Of a DNA stretch of 64,000 nt, positions 33,128 through 42,396 are shown piece after piece (the stretch's first letter is position 1; the number at the start of each line of letters is the position of its first letter). Under the pieces are notes generated by a model. It saw nothing but the letters and a program-made list of their open reading frames with translations, searched no databases and was not told the origin of the DNA. A program made the translations under genes and the position numbers. Source of the stretch: Marisediminicola sp040546025 (GTDB taxonomy: Bacteria > Actinomycetota > Actinomycetes > Actinomycetales > Microbacteriaceae); the NCBI RefSeq assembly GCF_040546025.1, contig NZ_JBEPNA010000003.1, positions 1 through 64,000 of the forward strand, read 5' to 3'.

Positions 33128-33673
33128 TCACAGCGCCGGATGCTCGCCGAGCCCGATCCGGTCCGGTACCGCCCGCGCGACCCGGCGCAGCCACGGTCCG
33201 GGATCGGGCCACTGGCGGCTCGTCGGCAGCGTGCGCAGCATGCGGGCGAGCGAGGTGCGCCCGGCGACGGTCCAGGGGATCACACGCGACGGAGCGACGT
33301 CGGGCAGCACGCCGAGCCACCAGTGTTTCCAGGTCGGCGAGAGCTGCTCCGGGTCGATCACAACGTAGTAGTCGGGCATGCTGAGGCTCCCGCGTTCGAG
33401 TGCGCCGACTGCCCGGTCGACCTCGAGGTCGAGAGTGCCGAGTGTGGCGAGGTCGTCGAAGAACTCGACCCACGCCGCGGCCACATGTTCGAGAGGGTCG
33501 CGGTCGTGCACGAGATAGGGGGAGTTGGCGCGGGCGATCCAGCGCTGCACCTCGTCATCGGGCGCATCGGCGAAGGTCTCGCCGCGCACGTTCGCGAAGG
33601 CGTCCAGCACGTGGATGACGTCGGGCGCGTCGTCGCCCACGATGACGATGGTGGTGCTCCTGGAGCTTCCCAT
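33128..33673 (-). CDS. Hypothetical protein
   Basis: About 181 residues; no family recognised. Soluble, with several Trp residues in the C-terminal third (SPTWKHWWLGVLPDVAPSRV) and an N-terminal beta strand TTIVIVGDDAPDVIHVLDAF. TAACAT seven bases before the ATG predicts a leaderless mRNA. Read divergently from the quinone-reductase gene 77 bp away. Confidence 0.65.
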   Translation of the reverse strand: MGSSRSTTIVIVGDDAPDVIHVLDAFANVRGETFADAPDDEVQRWIARANSPYLVHDRDPLEHVAAAWVEFFDDLATLGTLDLEVDRAVGALERGSLSMPDYYVVIDPEQLSPTWKHWWLGVLPDVAPSRVIPWTVAGRTSLARMLRTLPTSRQWPDPGPWLRRVARAVPDRIGLGEHPAL

Positions 33674-33750
33674 GGTGGCGATGTTACGCCGCGATGCTCC
33701 GGATGGCCCGGAACCGGAAGCATCCGCTGCCCCGTGGCGTTGCCCCCATT

Positions 33751-34785
33751 ATGAAGTCCATCATGTACAGCCAAACCGGTGACCCCGGTGTCCTCCGCCT
33801 TGTCGACCGCGACCTCGTCGAGCCCGGGCCGGGCGAGGTGCGCGTGCGCGTCGCCGTGTCCGGGGTGAACCCCACCGACTGGAAGTCCCGCCGAGGCAGC
33901 CGCCCGGGGGAGGCCCTCGCGTTCGAGAACGTCGTGCCGAACCAGGACGGCTCCGGAACGGTGGATGCTGTCGGCGACGGCGTCGACCGGGTGCGCGTCG
34001 GCGATCGCGTGTGGCTCGCGCTCGCCGCCTTCGAGCGGGCGGCGAGCGGCACAGCCCAAGAGTTCACGGTGCTGCCCGCCGAGCGGGTCTACCCGCTGCC
34101 GGATGCCGCGAGCTTCGAGCTCGGCGCGAGCCTGGGCGTGCCGGCGATCACGGCACACCGCGCGCTCACCGTGGCCGAGGACGGCCCGCGCCGACTGCAT
34201 CCGGGCGCCCTCGACGGCAAGGTCGTGCTCGTCGCCGGTGGCGCGGGCGCGGTCGGGCATGCCGCGATCCAGCTCGCCCGCTGGGCAGGCGCGACGGTGA
34301 TCACGACCGTCAGCTCGCCCGAGAAGGCGTCGCTCGCAGCGGCGGCTGGCGCCCACCACACCGTCAACTACCGGGACTCGGATGCCGTGGCGGACATCCG
34401 CCGCATCGCACCGAAAGGCGTGGACCAGATCGTCGAGGTCGCGCCGGCTCAGAACGCGACGCTCAACCTCGCCGTTATCCGCAACAGGGGATCCGTGTCG
34501 GTCTACGCGAACAACGGCGGCGACACGATGACCCTCGACGTGCGCCCCCACTTCAGCCTCAACATCCGGTACCAGTTTGTGCTGCTCTACTCCGTCGGCC
34601 AGGAGGCGCTCGACGCCGCCGCTGCCGACATCACCGCCGCGATCATGGACGGCGCTCTGCCTGTCGGGGAGCAGGCCGGCCTGCCCCTGCACCACTTCGA
34701 CCTCGAGAGAACAAACGAGGCGCACGCGGCGGTCGAAAGCGGCGTCGTCGGCAAGGTACTCATTCGCGTTGACCGCACCTCGTAA
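33751..34785 (+). CDS. MDR-family NADPH:quinone reductase
   Basis: About 344 residues, medium-chain dehydrogenase fold without catalytic zinc ligands. Motifs: GVNPTDWKSRRGSRPGEALAF, NQDGSGTVDAVGDGV, the nucleotide-binding VLVAGGAGAVGHAAIQLA and the C-terminal substrate cap. Likely NADPH-dependent reduction of quinones or enones. Monocistronic, followed by a strong hairpin terminator. Confidence 0.88.
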   Translation: MKSIMYSQTGDPGVLRLVDRDLVEPGPGEVRVRVAVSGVNPTDWKSRRGSRPGEALAFENVVPNQDGSGTVDAVGDGVDRVRVGDRVWLALAAFERAASGTAQEFTVLPAERVYPLPDAASFELGASLGVPAITAHRALTVAEDGPRRLHPGALDGKVVLVAGGAGAVGHAAIQLARWAGATVITTVSSPEKASLAAAAGAHHTVNYRDSDAVADIRRIAPKGVDQIVEVAPAQNATLNLAVIRNRGSVSVYANNGGDTMTLDVRPHFSLNIRYQFVLLYSVGQEALDAAAADITAAIMDGALPVGEQAGLPLHHFDLERTNEAHAAVESGVVGKVLIRVDRTS

Positions 34786-34802
34786 ACAGGTGCGGCAGTC
34801 GA

Positions 34803-34831
34803 GCCGCCCTCGACGAGTTGTCGAGGGCGGC
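34803..34831 (+). terminator. Hairpin terminator after the quinone-reductase gene
   Basis: GCCGCCCTCGAC / GTCGAGGGCGGC, a perfect 12-bp stem with a five-base loop (34815-34819). No clear T-run, as is common in actinobacteria. Confidence 0.75.
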
Positions 34832-34920
34832 CAGCCCGCCTAGTCTGGGCCGCAACGGATCAGGCGGCCCCGATGAGGCCGGGGGTCGCTGCATCAGCCC
34901 GGCCTCATAAGCGAGCAATC

Positions 34921-35133
34921 ATGGCCACTTTCACCCTGCAGTTCGACGACGTCACGACCTACGCCGCCCTGGTCTATCGACTCAAGACCCTCACGCAGGA
35001 GATCGACAACCGACTCGGCCACGCGGGCGAGATCATCTTCCCCGAGAGGCGCGAGATCGAGACGATCCTGAGCGACGGGAGCATCGGACGCTGGCAGATC
35101 GCCACCCCGACGACCGCCATCGGGTTCGACTGA
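34921..35133 (+). CDS. Small hypothetical protein (70 aa)
   Basis: About 70 residues, soluble, no recognised family (MATFTLQFDDVTTYAALVYR ... REIETILSDGSIGRWQI). Starts at ATG 34921. A TAGTCT box lies about 80 bp upstream, just after the hairpin of the previous gene, giving a plausible promoter. Codon use looks like its neighbours. Convergent with the EamA gene, three bases apart. Confidence 0.55.
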   Translation: MATFTLQFDDVTTYAALVYRLKTLTQEIDNRLGHAGEIIFPERREIETILSDGSIGRWQIATPTTAIGFD

Positions 35134-35136
35134 AGC

Positions 35137-36045
35137 TCAGTCACCCCGCGTTGCCGAGACCGGGTCAGGCACGGGGGCGGCTCGGGTGAACGGTCTGCGG
35201 GTGATCACGGCCACGGCGAGACCCGCGAGCATGATGGCGCCGCCGATGAGTTCGCTTGCGGTGGGCTCTTCGCCCTGCACGACCCACGCGGCGAGGATTC
35301 CGATAATGGGGATCAGCAGCGTGAACGGCACGACCGAGCTCGTGGGGTACTTCGCGAGCAGCGAGTTCCAGATGCCGTAGCCGATCAGCGATGCCGCGAC
35401 CGCGGTGTAGACGGTGCTGAGGATCGCGACGAGCGAGATGTTCACGATCGAGTCGATGACCACGGCGGGCGTGTCGACGATGAGAGCGAGCGCGAGGCTT
35501 GGAATGGGAACGACGAGCCCTGACCAGACGACGAGCGAGAGACCGGATGCCGCCTTCGCGCGACGGCTGAGCACGTTGCCGATCGCCCACGCCAACGCCG
35601 CGAGCATCGTGACGACGAGCGGCAGCCACGGCGCGGCGGCGCTGTGCCCGACGACGACGACGGTGAGGCCGGCCATCCCGACGACTATTCCGACCAGCTG
35701 TCTCCGCGTCGGTCGTTCCCGCAGCACGATCGCCGACACGATCACCGACAGCACGACCTGGGTCTGCAGCAGCAGCGAGGCGAGGCCGGCGGGCATCCCG
35801 AGGGCCAGAGCGAGGTAGAGCAGCGCGAACTGCCCGAGGCTCAGGAACGCGCCGATCGCGAGGATGTTGCGCCAGCCGATCGCAGGCGGCCTGATGAAGA
35901 AGATGGCGGGAACGATGACGAGCAAGAACCGGATGGCGACGAAGACGAGCGGCGGAACGTCGGCGAGCCCAGCGTCGATCACGACGAAGTTGAGTCCCCA
36001 GATGACGACGACGAGCAAGGCGAGCAGAGTGTGTCGTGGGGTCAC
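35137..36045 (-). CDS. EamA/RhaT-family drug-metabolite transporter
   Basis: About 302 residues, ten transmembrane helices in two EamA repeats (LLALLVVVIWGLNFVVIDAG and ALAWAIGNVLSRRAKAASG). Export of amino acids or metabolites is usual, the substrate unknown. Start GTG 36045 leaves only 32 bp to the divergent antiporter GTG at 36078, so at least one of the two transcripts must be leaderless. Confidence 0.87.
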   Translation of the reverse strand: MTPRHTLLALLVVVIWGLNFVVIDAGLADVPPLVFVAIRFLLVIVPAIFFIRPPAIGWRNILAIGAFLSLGQFALLYLALALGMPAGLASLLLQTQVVLSVIVSAIVLRERPTRRQLVGIVVGMAGLTVVVVGHSAAAPWLPLVVTMLAALAWAIGNVLSRRAKAASGLSLVVWSGLVVPIPSLALALIVDTPAVVIDSIVNISLVAILSTVYTAVAASLIGYGIWNSLLAKYPTSSVVPFTLLIPIIGILAAWVVQGEEPTASELIGGAIMLAGLAVAVITRRPFTRAAPVPDPVSATRGD

Positions 36046-36077
36046 TCGCCCTAGCTTGCCAGCATAAAGTTGTGCGA

Positions 36078-37379
36078 GTGATCGAGTTCGACGGCGCCAG
36101 CGCCATCTTTGTGGCCATCGGCGTCGCCACCCTCGCGGCGGCGCTTCTTCCGCGCCTCCTCGGCCGGGCGCCAATCTCAATGCCGATGGTGTTTCTTGGC
36201 GCCGGCATGCTCGTCTTCGTGCTGCTGCCCGACCTCCCCGATCCCGACCCGATCGACAACAATGCGATCGCCCTGCACCTCACCGAGGTGTGCGTGATCA
36301 TCTCCCTGATGGGGGCCGGCCTGGCCCTCAACCGGCCGGTCGGCTGGCGGAGCTGGTCGTCGACCTGGCGGCTGCTCGCGATCACGATGCCGCTGTCGAT
36401 GCTCGCCGTCGGCATCCTCGGCTGGGCCGCTCTCGGCCTCGGCGCCGCGAGCGCTGTGCTGCTGGCCGCCGCACTCGCCCCCACCGACCCGGTGCTGGCG
36501 ACGGAGGTTCAGGTGAGCGAACCCCAGTCCGACCCCGACCACGGCGACGACGAGGCCAGGTTCGCTCTCACCTCGGAGGCGGGCCTCAACGACGGACTCG
36601 CGTTCCCCTTCACGTATGCGGCGGTCGCCATCAGCCTCGTCGGTGTCGCCCCGGCTGCGTGGCTGCTCGACTGGGTGCTCATCGACGTCGTCTGGAGGCT
36701 CACCGTCGGGGTGATCGTGGGGCTCATCGTCGGATGGCTGCTGAGCAAGGCATTCTTCTCAGACAGGGCGGGACGGTTCGCGCTCGCCGAACAGGCCGAG
36801 GGGTTCGTGGCCCTCTCCGCCACCTTCCTCGCCTACGGGGTCACCGAGCTCGCAGAGGGCTACGGCTTCATCGCCGTGTTCATCTGCGCCGTCACCGTTC
36901 GCGCCGCGGAGCGCACGCACGGGTACCACGGCGTGCTGCACAAGTTCGTCGAGCAGATCGAACGGATGCTGACCATCACCGTGCTGATCCTCCTCGGCGG
37001 GGCCGTCGCGCGCGGCCTCTTCGCTGACATCGGCTGGGCCGAGATCGGCATCGCGGCAGCGTTCCTGCTCGTCATCCGCCCGATAGCCGGCTGGATAGGC
37101 CTGAGCCTGGGCAAGTCGGGCCCGCGCGAGCGCGGCGTGATCGCGTTCTTCGGTGTGCGCGGCATCGGATCGCTGTTCTACATCGCGTATGCACTCGACG
37201 TCGGAGACTTCCCCGATGCCGAGCGGCTCTGGGCGATCGTCGGACTCGTCGTCGTCGGATCGATCCTCATCCACGGCATCGCCGCAACGCCGGTCATGGC
37301 GCTTCTCGACCGTTCGCGCCGCAGGGAGGCGGCACGGCGCGGCGGCGGGCCGTCCGACGTCTCAATTACGCCGGTCTAG
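36078..37379 (+). CDS. Cation:proton antiporter (CPA1/NhaP-like)
   Basis: About 433 residues with about twelve helices. Signature LAPTDPVLATEVQ (the Thr-Asp-Pro ion site) and SEAGLNDGLAFP are those of CPA1 antiporters; GVRGIGSLFYIAYAL follows near the C-terminus. Exchanges Na+ or K+ for H+ across the plasma membrane. Start GTG 36078; GTG 36072 is also in frame. Its stop overlaps the end of the convergent membrane-protein gene by four bases. Confidence 0.9.
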   Translation: MIEFDGASAIFVAIGVATLAAALLPRLLGRAPISMPMVFLGAGMLVFVLLPDLPDPDPIDNNAIALHLTEVCVIISLMGAGLALNRPVGWRSWSSTWRLLAITMPLSMLAVGILGWAALGLGAASAVLLAAALAPTDPVLATEVQVSEPQSDPDHGDDEARFALTSEAGLNDGLAFPFTYAAVAISLVGVAPAAWLLDWVLIDVVWRLTVGVIVGLIVGWLLSKAFFSDRAGRFALAEQAEGFVALSATFLAYGVTELAEGYGFIAVFICAVTVRAAERTHGYHGVLHKFVEQIERMLTITVLILLGGAVARGLFADIGWAEIGIAAAFLLVIRPIAGWIGLSLGKSGPRERGVIAFFGVRGIGSLFYIAYALDVGDFPDAERLWAIVGLVVVGSILIHGIAATPVMALLDRSRRREAARRGGGPSDVSITPV

Positions 37380-38245
37380 CCGGCGTTTGCCCGGCGCAAC
37401 CTCGACCCGGGCGCGCCCTCGTCGCGCAGGTTCGAGTGGCGTTCGCACCACCAGTAGAACGCGGAGTAGCCGAGCAGCGACAGCACGATCCCGGCGACGA
37501 AGAGCGGCGCGGCGGGCCTCGACCACTGGAGATCGCCCCGGGCGACGACGAGTGCGACGGCGATGAAGGACAGGCTGAACAGCTGCGCCTGATAGATCCA
37601 CCGGAACGCGCTCCAACGGTGGTCGACGAACAGCCAGACGTTCACCATGCCAGGCAGGGTGAGCACCGCGCCGACGATGCGCGCGGTCAGGGGAGTCAGA
37701 TCCCACGCCCAGGTCGACAGGAACGCCTGGGGAACGAGGAACAGTGCGAGTCCGACGAGCAGCGCGAGACCGCCGAGCGACCCGAGCGCGGCTCGCACCC
37801 GGAAGGGGATGCGGAAGTCGCCCTCCTCGGCCAGGCCGTCGTCGGAGCGCCGGTTCGCGAGCAGGGCGCCGAGTACGAGGAAGGGTGTCGTCACGTACAG
37901 CACAAGCCAGGTGATGAACGAGACGTGCCCGGCGTGGAAGCGATCGATGTGCAGCAGCGTCGCTGCGCCCGCGAGGGTCGCGAAGACGACGACGGCGGGG
38001 AACCCGTGCCGTACCCGGTGCCACCGGCGCTGCCAGACAACGTGCACGAAGAACCAGATGCCACCGAGATAAGCCGAACCGAGCAGCATCGCGGTGAGCG
38101 GGGGCTGGATCGTCCACGCGAACAGACGCTCGGTCTCGGTGGGGAGGAGGTAGAGAAGCACGCTCGCGACGGCGAGGAAGGGCAGGATCAGCAGTGCGAG
38201 CCACCTCGTGAGAGGCTCTATCTCGTCGCGTGCCCGCCCGGTCAT
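37376..38245 (-). CDS. Polytopic membrane protein coupled to a STAND ATPase
   Basis: About 289 residues with eight or so hydrophobic helices (for example LALLILPFLAVASVLLYLL, TAMLLGSAYLGGIWFFVHVV) and a basic C-terminus (GSRLRRANAG). No family recognised. Its ATG overlaps the STAND gene stop by ATGA (38242-38245), so it is translationally coupled and is the last gene of a five-gene operon. Could be an effector, a transporter or a signal receptor for the STAND protein; unresolved. Confidence 0.75.
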   Translation of the reverse strand: MTGRARDEIEPLTRWLALLILPFLAVASVLLYLLPTETERLFAWTIQPPLTAMLLGSAYLGGIWFFVHVVWQRRWHRVRHGFPAVVVFATLAGAATLLHIDRFHAGHVSFITWLVLYVTTPFLVLGALLANRRSDDGLAEEGDFRIPFRVRAALGSLGGLALLVGLALFLVPQAFLSTWAWDLTPLTARIVGAVLTLPGMVNVWLFVDHRWSAFRWIYQAQLFSLSFIAVALVVARGDLQWSRPAAPLFVAGIVLSLLGYSAFYWWCERHSNLRDEGAPGSRLRRANAG

Positions 38246-40839
38246 GATGCGTGCCCCGCGAGCGCGAACGCGACGACATCCTCCATCGACATGTCCCGTC
38301 CCTCGGTGCGCGCCGCCTCGAGGTCAGATGCGTCGTCGCCCGCGAGGATCGGGGCGAGGTAGTGCTGGTGGAACGAGAAGCTCGTCGCGTTGTACAGTCC
38401 GGTCTGCCTCCTCAGCGCCTCGGCCGCCCGCAGAAGCCGACCTGCGCGCTGGATCTCCCCCTCGGCGGCAGCGATCGCGATGAGTCCCTCGAGCCCGTAG
38501 GCGACACCCTCGGCGTGCCCGAGCGCCGCCGACGTGGCGAGGCTCTCGTTGAAGGCGTCGCGGGCCTCGTCGATCGACCCCGCCACGAGCTTCGCCCAGC
38601 CGAGGTGGTGCAGCGCGATCGCGGTGCCGAGCTCCTCGTGCCGGTCCCGGGCAAGCGACAGGCTCTCCTGGAAGCGGTGCACCGAGCGGTGTATCTTCTG
38701 GTCCATGAGCGCGACCCGGCCGAGGGTCACGAGCGCCATCGCTTCGCCCCAGCCGTCGCCCTGCTCGCGGAACAGCTCCAGGCTCTTCATCAGAGCCTCA
38801 TCCGCGTGGACTGGATCGGGCTTCTCATCGGCCAGCAGGGCGAGGGCCACCGAGATGAGGCTCAGCCCTTCGCCGGAGCGGTCGTGCACCCGGTGGAAGA
38901 GCTCCGCGCTCTCGGTCAGCCCCGGGACGACCCACTCATTGGGATCCTGCCAGAGCGTGATCGACCGAGTGAAGTACAGCGCGATCGCCCTCGTGCGGTC
39001 GGTGAGGGCACCCTTCGCCGCGAGCACCTCCTCCATCCAGCCGCGCACCTCTCCGAGGAGCCCGCCGACCCACCAGAAGATGAACAGATCCCAGGCGAAC
39101 CGCGCAGCGGTGTCCCAGTCGTCGTGGTCGAGCAGAAAGCGCACGGCCGCGCGCAGGTTGTCGCGATCGTCGTTGAGGCGGCCGACCCATTCCCGCTGGT
39201 GTACGCCCTCGAGGTCGAACTCGATGCGGTCTGCGAGCTCCACGTAGTACTCCGCGTGGCGGGCACGAATGGCCTCGAATGTGCCGCTCGCCTCGAGCTG
39301 TTCGAGCGCATACTCGCGAACGGTCGCGAGTATCGAGAATCGTGACCGCCCCCGGCAGTCCTGCTCGCGCACGAGGCTGTTGTCGACGAGGATGCCGAGA
39401 CTCGTGAGTGGATCGGCGTGAGCCGCATCGCCGGCAACGAACTCGGCGGCCTCGAGCGAGAAGCCGCCGGCGAACACCCCGAGCAGGGCAAGCAGGCGCT
39501 TCTCGTCGGGTCCGAGAAGCTGCGTGCTCCACTCGATCGTGCGGCGGAGGGTCTGCTGCCTCGGCGGGAGGTCTTTCGCACCGGCCGAAAGCAGCGGCAG
39601 TCGCCGGTCGAGCCGGGCGAGCATCGCGGCCGGAGCGAGGGTTCGGATGCGCGCGGCGGCAAGCTCGAGCGCGAGGGGCACGCCGTCGAGCTCGCGACAG
39701 ATCGCGGCGACGGCGTGAGCGTTGTCGGCCGTCAGCTCGAAGTCGGGCTTGACGGCACGCACCCGCTCGACGAACAGGGCGACGGATGCCGAGTCGAGCA
39801 GCTCGGCGGGATCCAGCCGTGCCCTCGGCCCGGGGAGCGCGAGCGGGCCGATCTCGTAGGTGTGCTCGCCAGTGACCCGCAGCAGCGTCCTGCTCGTGAC
39901 AAGGAATTTCAGGGTCGGCACCATCGTGAGCAGGGCCGTGAGGGTGGTGGCGGCGTCGAGCACTTGCTCGAAGTTGTCGACGACGATGAGCATCCGCCGC
40001 TGCCGCAGCGCTGTCGTGAGCTTCTCCTCGAGGGTCTGGTCGCCGGTATCGCGCACCCCGAGGGCCTGCGCGATCGCGTTCGGCACGAGCGCGGCATCCT
40101 GCACCGGCGCGAGATCGACGAAGGCGACCTCGCCGGGCACGGACTCGCTGAGCAGTTTGGCGACGCCGATCGCGAGCCTGCTCTTGCCGATGCCGCCCGG
40201 ACCGGTGAGCGTGACAAGCCGCACACTCTCGCGACGCAGCATGGCCTCGACGGCGAGCAACTCATCGTCCCGTCCGATGAGCGAGGTGAGCGGGGCCGGG
40301 ATCGCGCCGGTGTCGGTGTCGGTGACCGGCGGCCGCTCGGGGGGCGGAAGTGGACGCCGGCTCAGGTCGAATCGCTCGGCGAGAAGAGTCGCGAGGTCGT
40401 CCTCGAGCAGCCTGCGGAGCTCCTGCGGGGTCGAGAAGTACTTGAATGACGCCCCGTCATCGTTGCGGATGCGGTCGAGCAGTTCGACCAGGCGTGGTTC
40501 GCGGATGCCCTTCGGCTCCTTGATGTAGATCAGCTTCGGGAGCCGGGTGGCGAGGTTGTACTCGTCCTCGAGCCCGGAGACCGTTTCGGTCGGGGCCACC
40601 CAGCCGTAGGCCTCCCAGTAGAGCCCCACGAACACGTCGCTCTGTTCGAGGTAGGCGCGGTAAAGGTCGCGGGGCGGATGCGGCCGCGCGCCGAGCTCGA
40701 ACATCACGGGGGCGAGGTGCAGGCGCTCGACCGCGACCCGCGCCGCCCTGCGCTCGGGGGCGAGCTCCTTGAGGGTGGAGCTGACGAACACCCGCAGACG
40801 CTGGTCGGGCGTTCGGATGACCCCTGCCGATGGGTTCAT
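38242..40839 (-). CDS. DUF4062-STAND (NB-ARC)-TPR ATPase
   Basis: About 865 residues. N-terminal DUF4062 (about 14-110; RLRVFVSSTLKELAPERRAA, SDVFVGLYWEAYGW); a STAND ATPase with P-loop GPGGIGKS (213-220), Walker B MLIVVDNFEQV, VTSRTLLR sensor and the GVPLALELAAARI motif; winged helix (LLGVFAGGFSLEAAEFV); then TPR-like helices to the end. Such proteins assemble on ligand binding and act as regulators or as immune sensors. Start ATG 40839; a much longer frame upstream is shadow of the MFS gene. It lies 17 bp after the MFS gene and overlaps the membrane-protein gene. Confidence 0.88.
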   Translation of the reverse strand: MNPSAGVIRTPDQRLRVFVSSTLKELAPERRAARVAVERLHLAPVMFELGARPHPPRDLYRAYLEQSDVFVGLYWEAYGWVAPTETVSGLEDEYNLATRLPKLIYIKEPKGIREPRLVELLDRIRNDDGASFKYFSTPQELRRLLEDDLATLLAERFDLSRRPLPPPERPPVTDTDTGAIPAPLTSLIGRDDELLAVEAMLRRESVRLVTLTGPGGIGKSRLAIGVAKLLSESVPGEVAFVDLAPVQDAALVPNAIAQALGVRDTGDQTLEEKLTTALRQRRMLIVVDNFEQVLDAATTLTALLTMVPTLKFLVTSRTLLRVTGEHTYEIGPLALPGPRARLDPAELLDSASVALFVERVRAVKPDFELTADNAHAVAAICRELDGVPLALELAAARIRTLAPAAMLARLDRRLPLLSAGAKDLPPRQQTLRRTIEWSTQLLGPDEKRLLALLGVFAGGFSLEAAEFVAGDAAHADPLTSLGILVDNSLVREQDCRGRSRFSILATVREYALEQLEASGTFEAIRARHAEYYVELADRIEFDLEGVHQREWVGRLNDDRDNLRAAVRFLLDHDDWDTAARFAWDLFIFWWVGGLLGEVRGWMEEVLAAKGALTDRTRAIALYFTRSITLWQDPNEWVVPGLTESAELFHRVHDRSGEGLSLISVALALLADEKPDPVHADEALMKSLELFREQGDGWGEAMALVTLGRVALMDQKIHRSVHRFQESLSLARDRHEELGTAIALHHLGWAKLVAGSIDEARDAFNESLATSAALGHAEGVAYGLEGLIAIAAAEGEIQRAGRLLRAAEALRRQTGLYNATSFSFHQHYLAPILAGDDASDLEAARTEGRDMSMEDVVAFALAGHAS

Positions 40840-40856
40840 GCAGAAATTCTGCGCCC

Positions 40857-42386
40857 TCAGACCCCGCGAGTCCACCCGTTTCGCGACTTGGGTCGCCGGA
40901 CGTTCGGCGCCGAGCGGGCCATCGGCATGTCGCCCGACGCCGGCTCCGCGGTGCGCCCGATCATCATCGCCGCGGGGATCGCGAACGTCGAGATGATCGC
41001 ACCATAGACGAACGCGACGCGGACGCCCTCGGCCGTCGCCGCGACATCCGTCGCCCCACCGGCGAGGAGGATCGCGGCCTGGGCGGCCATCACGGTCACG
41101 AACAGGGCGGTGCCCGCCGCCCCGGCGAGCTGCTGCACGGTGCCGACGATCGCGCTGCCGTGCGAGTACAGCTGCGGGCGCAGCGAGCCGAGGCTCGCCG
41201 AGAACAGGGGGGTGAACAGCAGGGCGAGGCCGACGCTCAGTGATGCATGGGCGGCGAGCACCGAGAACGGCGACGTGGTCGCCCCGAACGTCGTCATGAT
41301 CCACAGCACGCTGGTGACGATCATCGCGCCCGTCACGAGCAGCGCGGTCGGACCGATCCGGTCGTAGGTGCGCCCGACGAGCGGTGCGAGCAGGCCCATC
41401 GTCAGCCCGCCGGGGAGCAGCAGGAGGCCGGTCTGCAGCGGGTCGAGGCCGAGCACGTCCTGCATGTAGATCGGCAGCAGCACGATCGTTCCGAAGAATG
41501 CCATCATGCTCATCGAGAACATCACGATCGAGAAGGTGAAGTTGCGCGAGCGGAAGGTGCGCAGGTCGAGCAGCGCCTGCTCCACCCGCTGCAGCCCTAT
41601 CTGGCGCAGAACGAACACGACCAGCGCGACGATGCCGATGCCGAGCGGCGCCCACGCGCCGAGCGGGCTGCCGCCGGCGGCGATCCCGCCGAGGCTGCTC
41701 AGCCCGTAGACGAGACCGCCGAACGCGAATGCGGAGAGGATCACGGATGCCACGTCGAAGTGGGTGCGCCTCGGCGTGGTGACATTTCGCACGCGGGCAG
41801 CGCCGACGGCGAGCGCGCCGAGGGCGATCGGGAGCACGAGGATAAACATCCAGCGCCAGTCGAGCACGCTCAGGATGACGCCGGAGATGGTCGGGCCGAT
41901 CGCGGGGGCGACCGAGATGACGATGGAGATGTTGCCCATCGTGCGGCCGCGGGAGGCCGCGGGGACGAGCGTCATGACGGTGGTCATGAGCAGCGGCATC
42001 ATGATGGCCGTTCCCGTCGCCTGCACGACGCGGCCGGCCAGCAGCACCTCGAAGCCCGGCGCGATTGCGGCGATGAAGGTGCCGGCGCTGAACAGCGACA
42101 TCGCCGATATGAACACCGGGCGGGTGTCGAATCGTTGGAGCAGGAACCCGGTGATAGGGATCACCACGGCCATGGTCAGCATGAACGCCGTCGTGAGCCA
42201 CTGGGCGGCGTTCGCCGTGATGTCGAGGTCTTTCATGAGCTGCGGCAGCGCGACGCCCATGATCGTCTCGTTCAGGATCACGACGAAGGCCGAGACGAGA
42301 AGGAGGCGGATGACGAGGTTGTTGCGGCGTGTGACGGCCTCCGCGCCGGACGGGGCCGCGGTGGTGGTCGAAAGAGCTTCGGTCAA
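40857..42386 (-). CDS. DHA2-family MFS multidrug exporter (EmrB/QacA type)
   Basis: About 509 residues, 14 predicted helices. Motif C-like GNISIVISVAPAIGPTISG and the NETIMGVALPQLMKDLDIT loop are DHA2 hallmarks. Proton-driven efflux of a drug or metabolite. The likely start is TTG 42386, 10 bp after the hydrolase stop; no ATG nearby keeps the N-terminal helix. The C-terminal tail (SAPNVRRPKSRN) is basic. Third gene of the 44888-37376 operon. Confidence 0.88.
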   Translation of the reverse strand: MTEALSTTTAAPSGAEAVTRRNNLVIRLLLVSAFVVILNETIMGVALPQLMKDLDITANAAQWLTTAFMLTMAVVIPITGFLLQRFDTRPVFISAMSLFSAGTFIAAIAPGFEVLLAGRVVQATGTAIMMPLLMTTVMTLVPAASRGRTMGNISIVISVAPAIGPTISGVILSVLDWRWMFILVLPIALGALAVGAARVRNVTTPRRTHFDVASVILSAFAFGGLVYGLSSLGGIAAGGSPLGAWAPLGIGIVALVVFVLRQIGLQRVEQALLDLRTFRSRNFTFSIVMFSMSMMAFFGTIVLLPIYMQDVLGLDPLQTGLLLLPGGLTMGLLAPLVGRTYDRIGPTALLVTGAMIVTSVLWIMTTFGATTSPFSVLAAHASLSVGLALLFTPLFSASLGSLRPQLYSHGSAIVGTVQQLAGAAGTALFVTVMAAQAAILLAGGATDVAATAEGVRVAFVYGAIISTFAIPAAMMIGRTAEPASGDMPMARSAPNVRRPKSRNGWTRGV

Positions 42387-42396
42387 GTTAATTGAT

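Noticed and set aside
38242..42201. A single 1319-residue open frame on the minus strand suggesting a membrane-STAND fusion
   Set aside because: The first 450 residues are Arg/Ala/Pro-rich shadow of the DHA2 exporter read in another frame. The real STAND protein starts at ATG 40839 with a DUF4062 domain.
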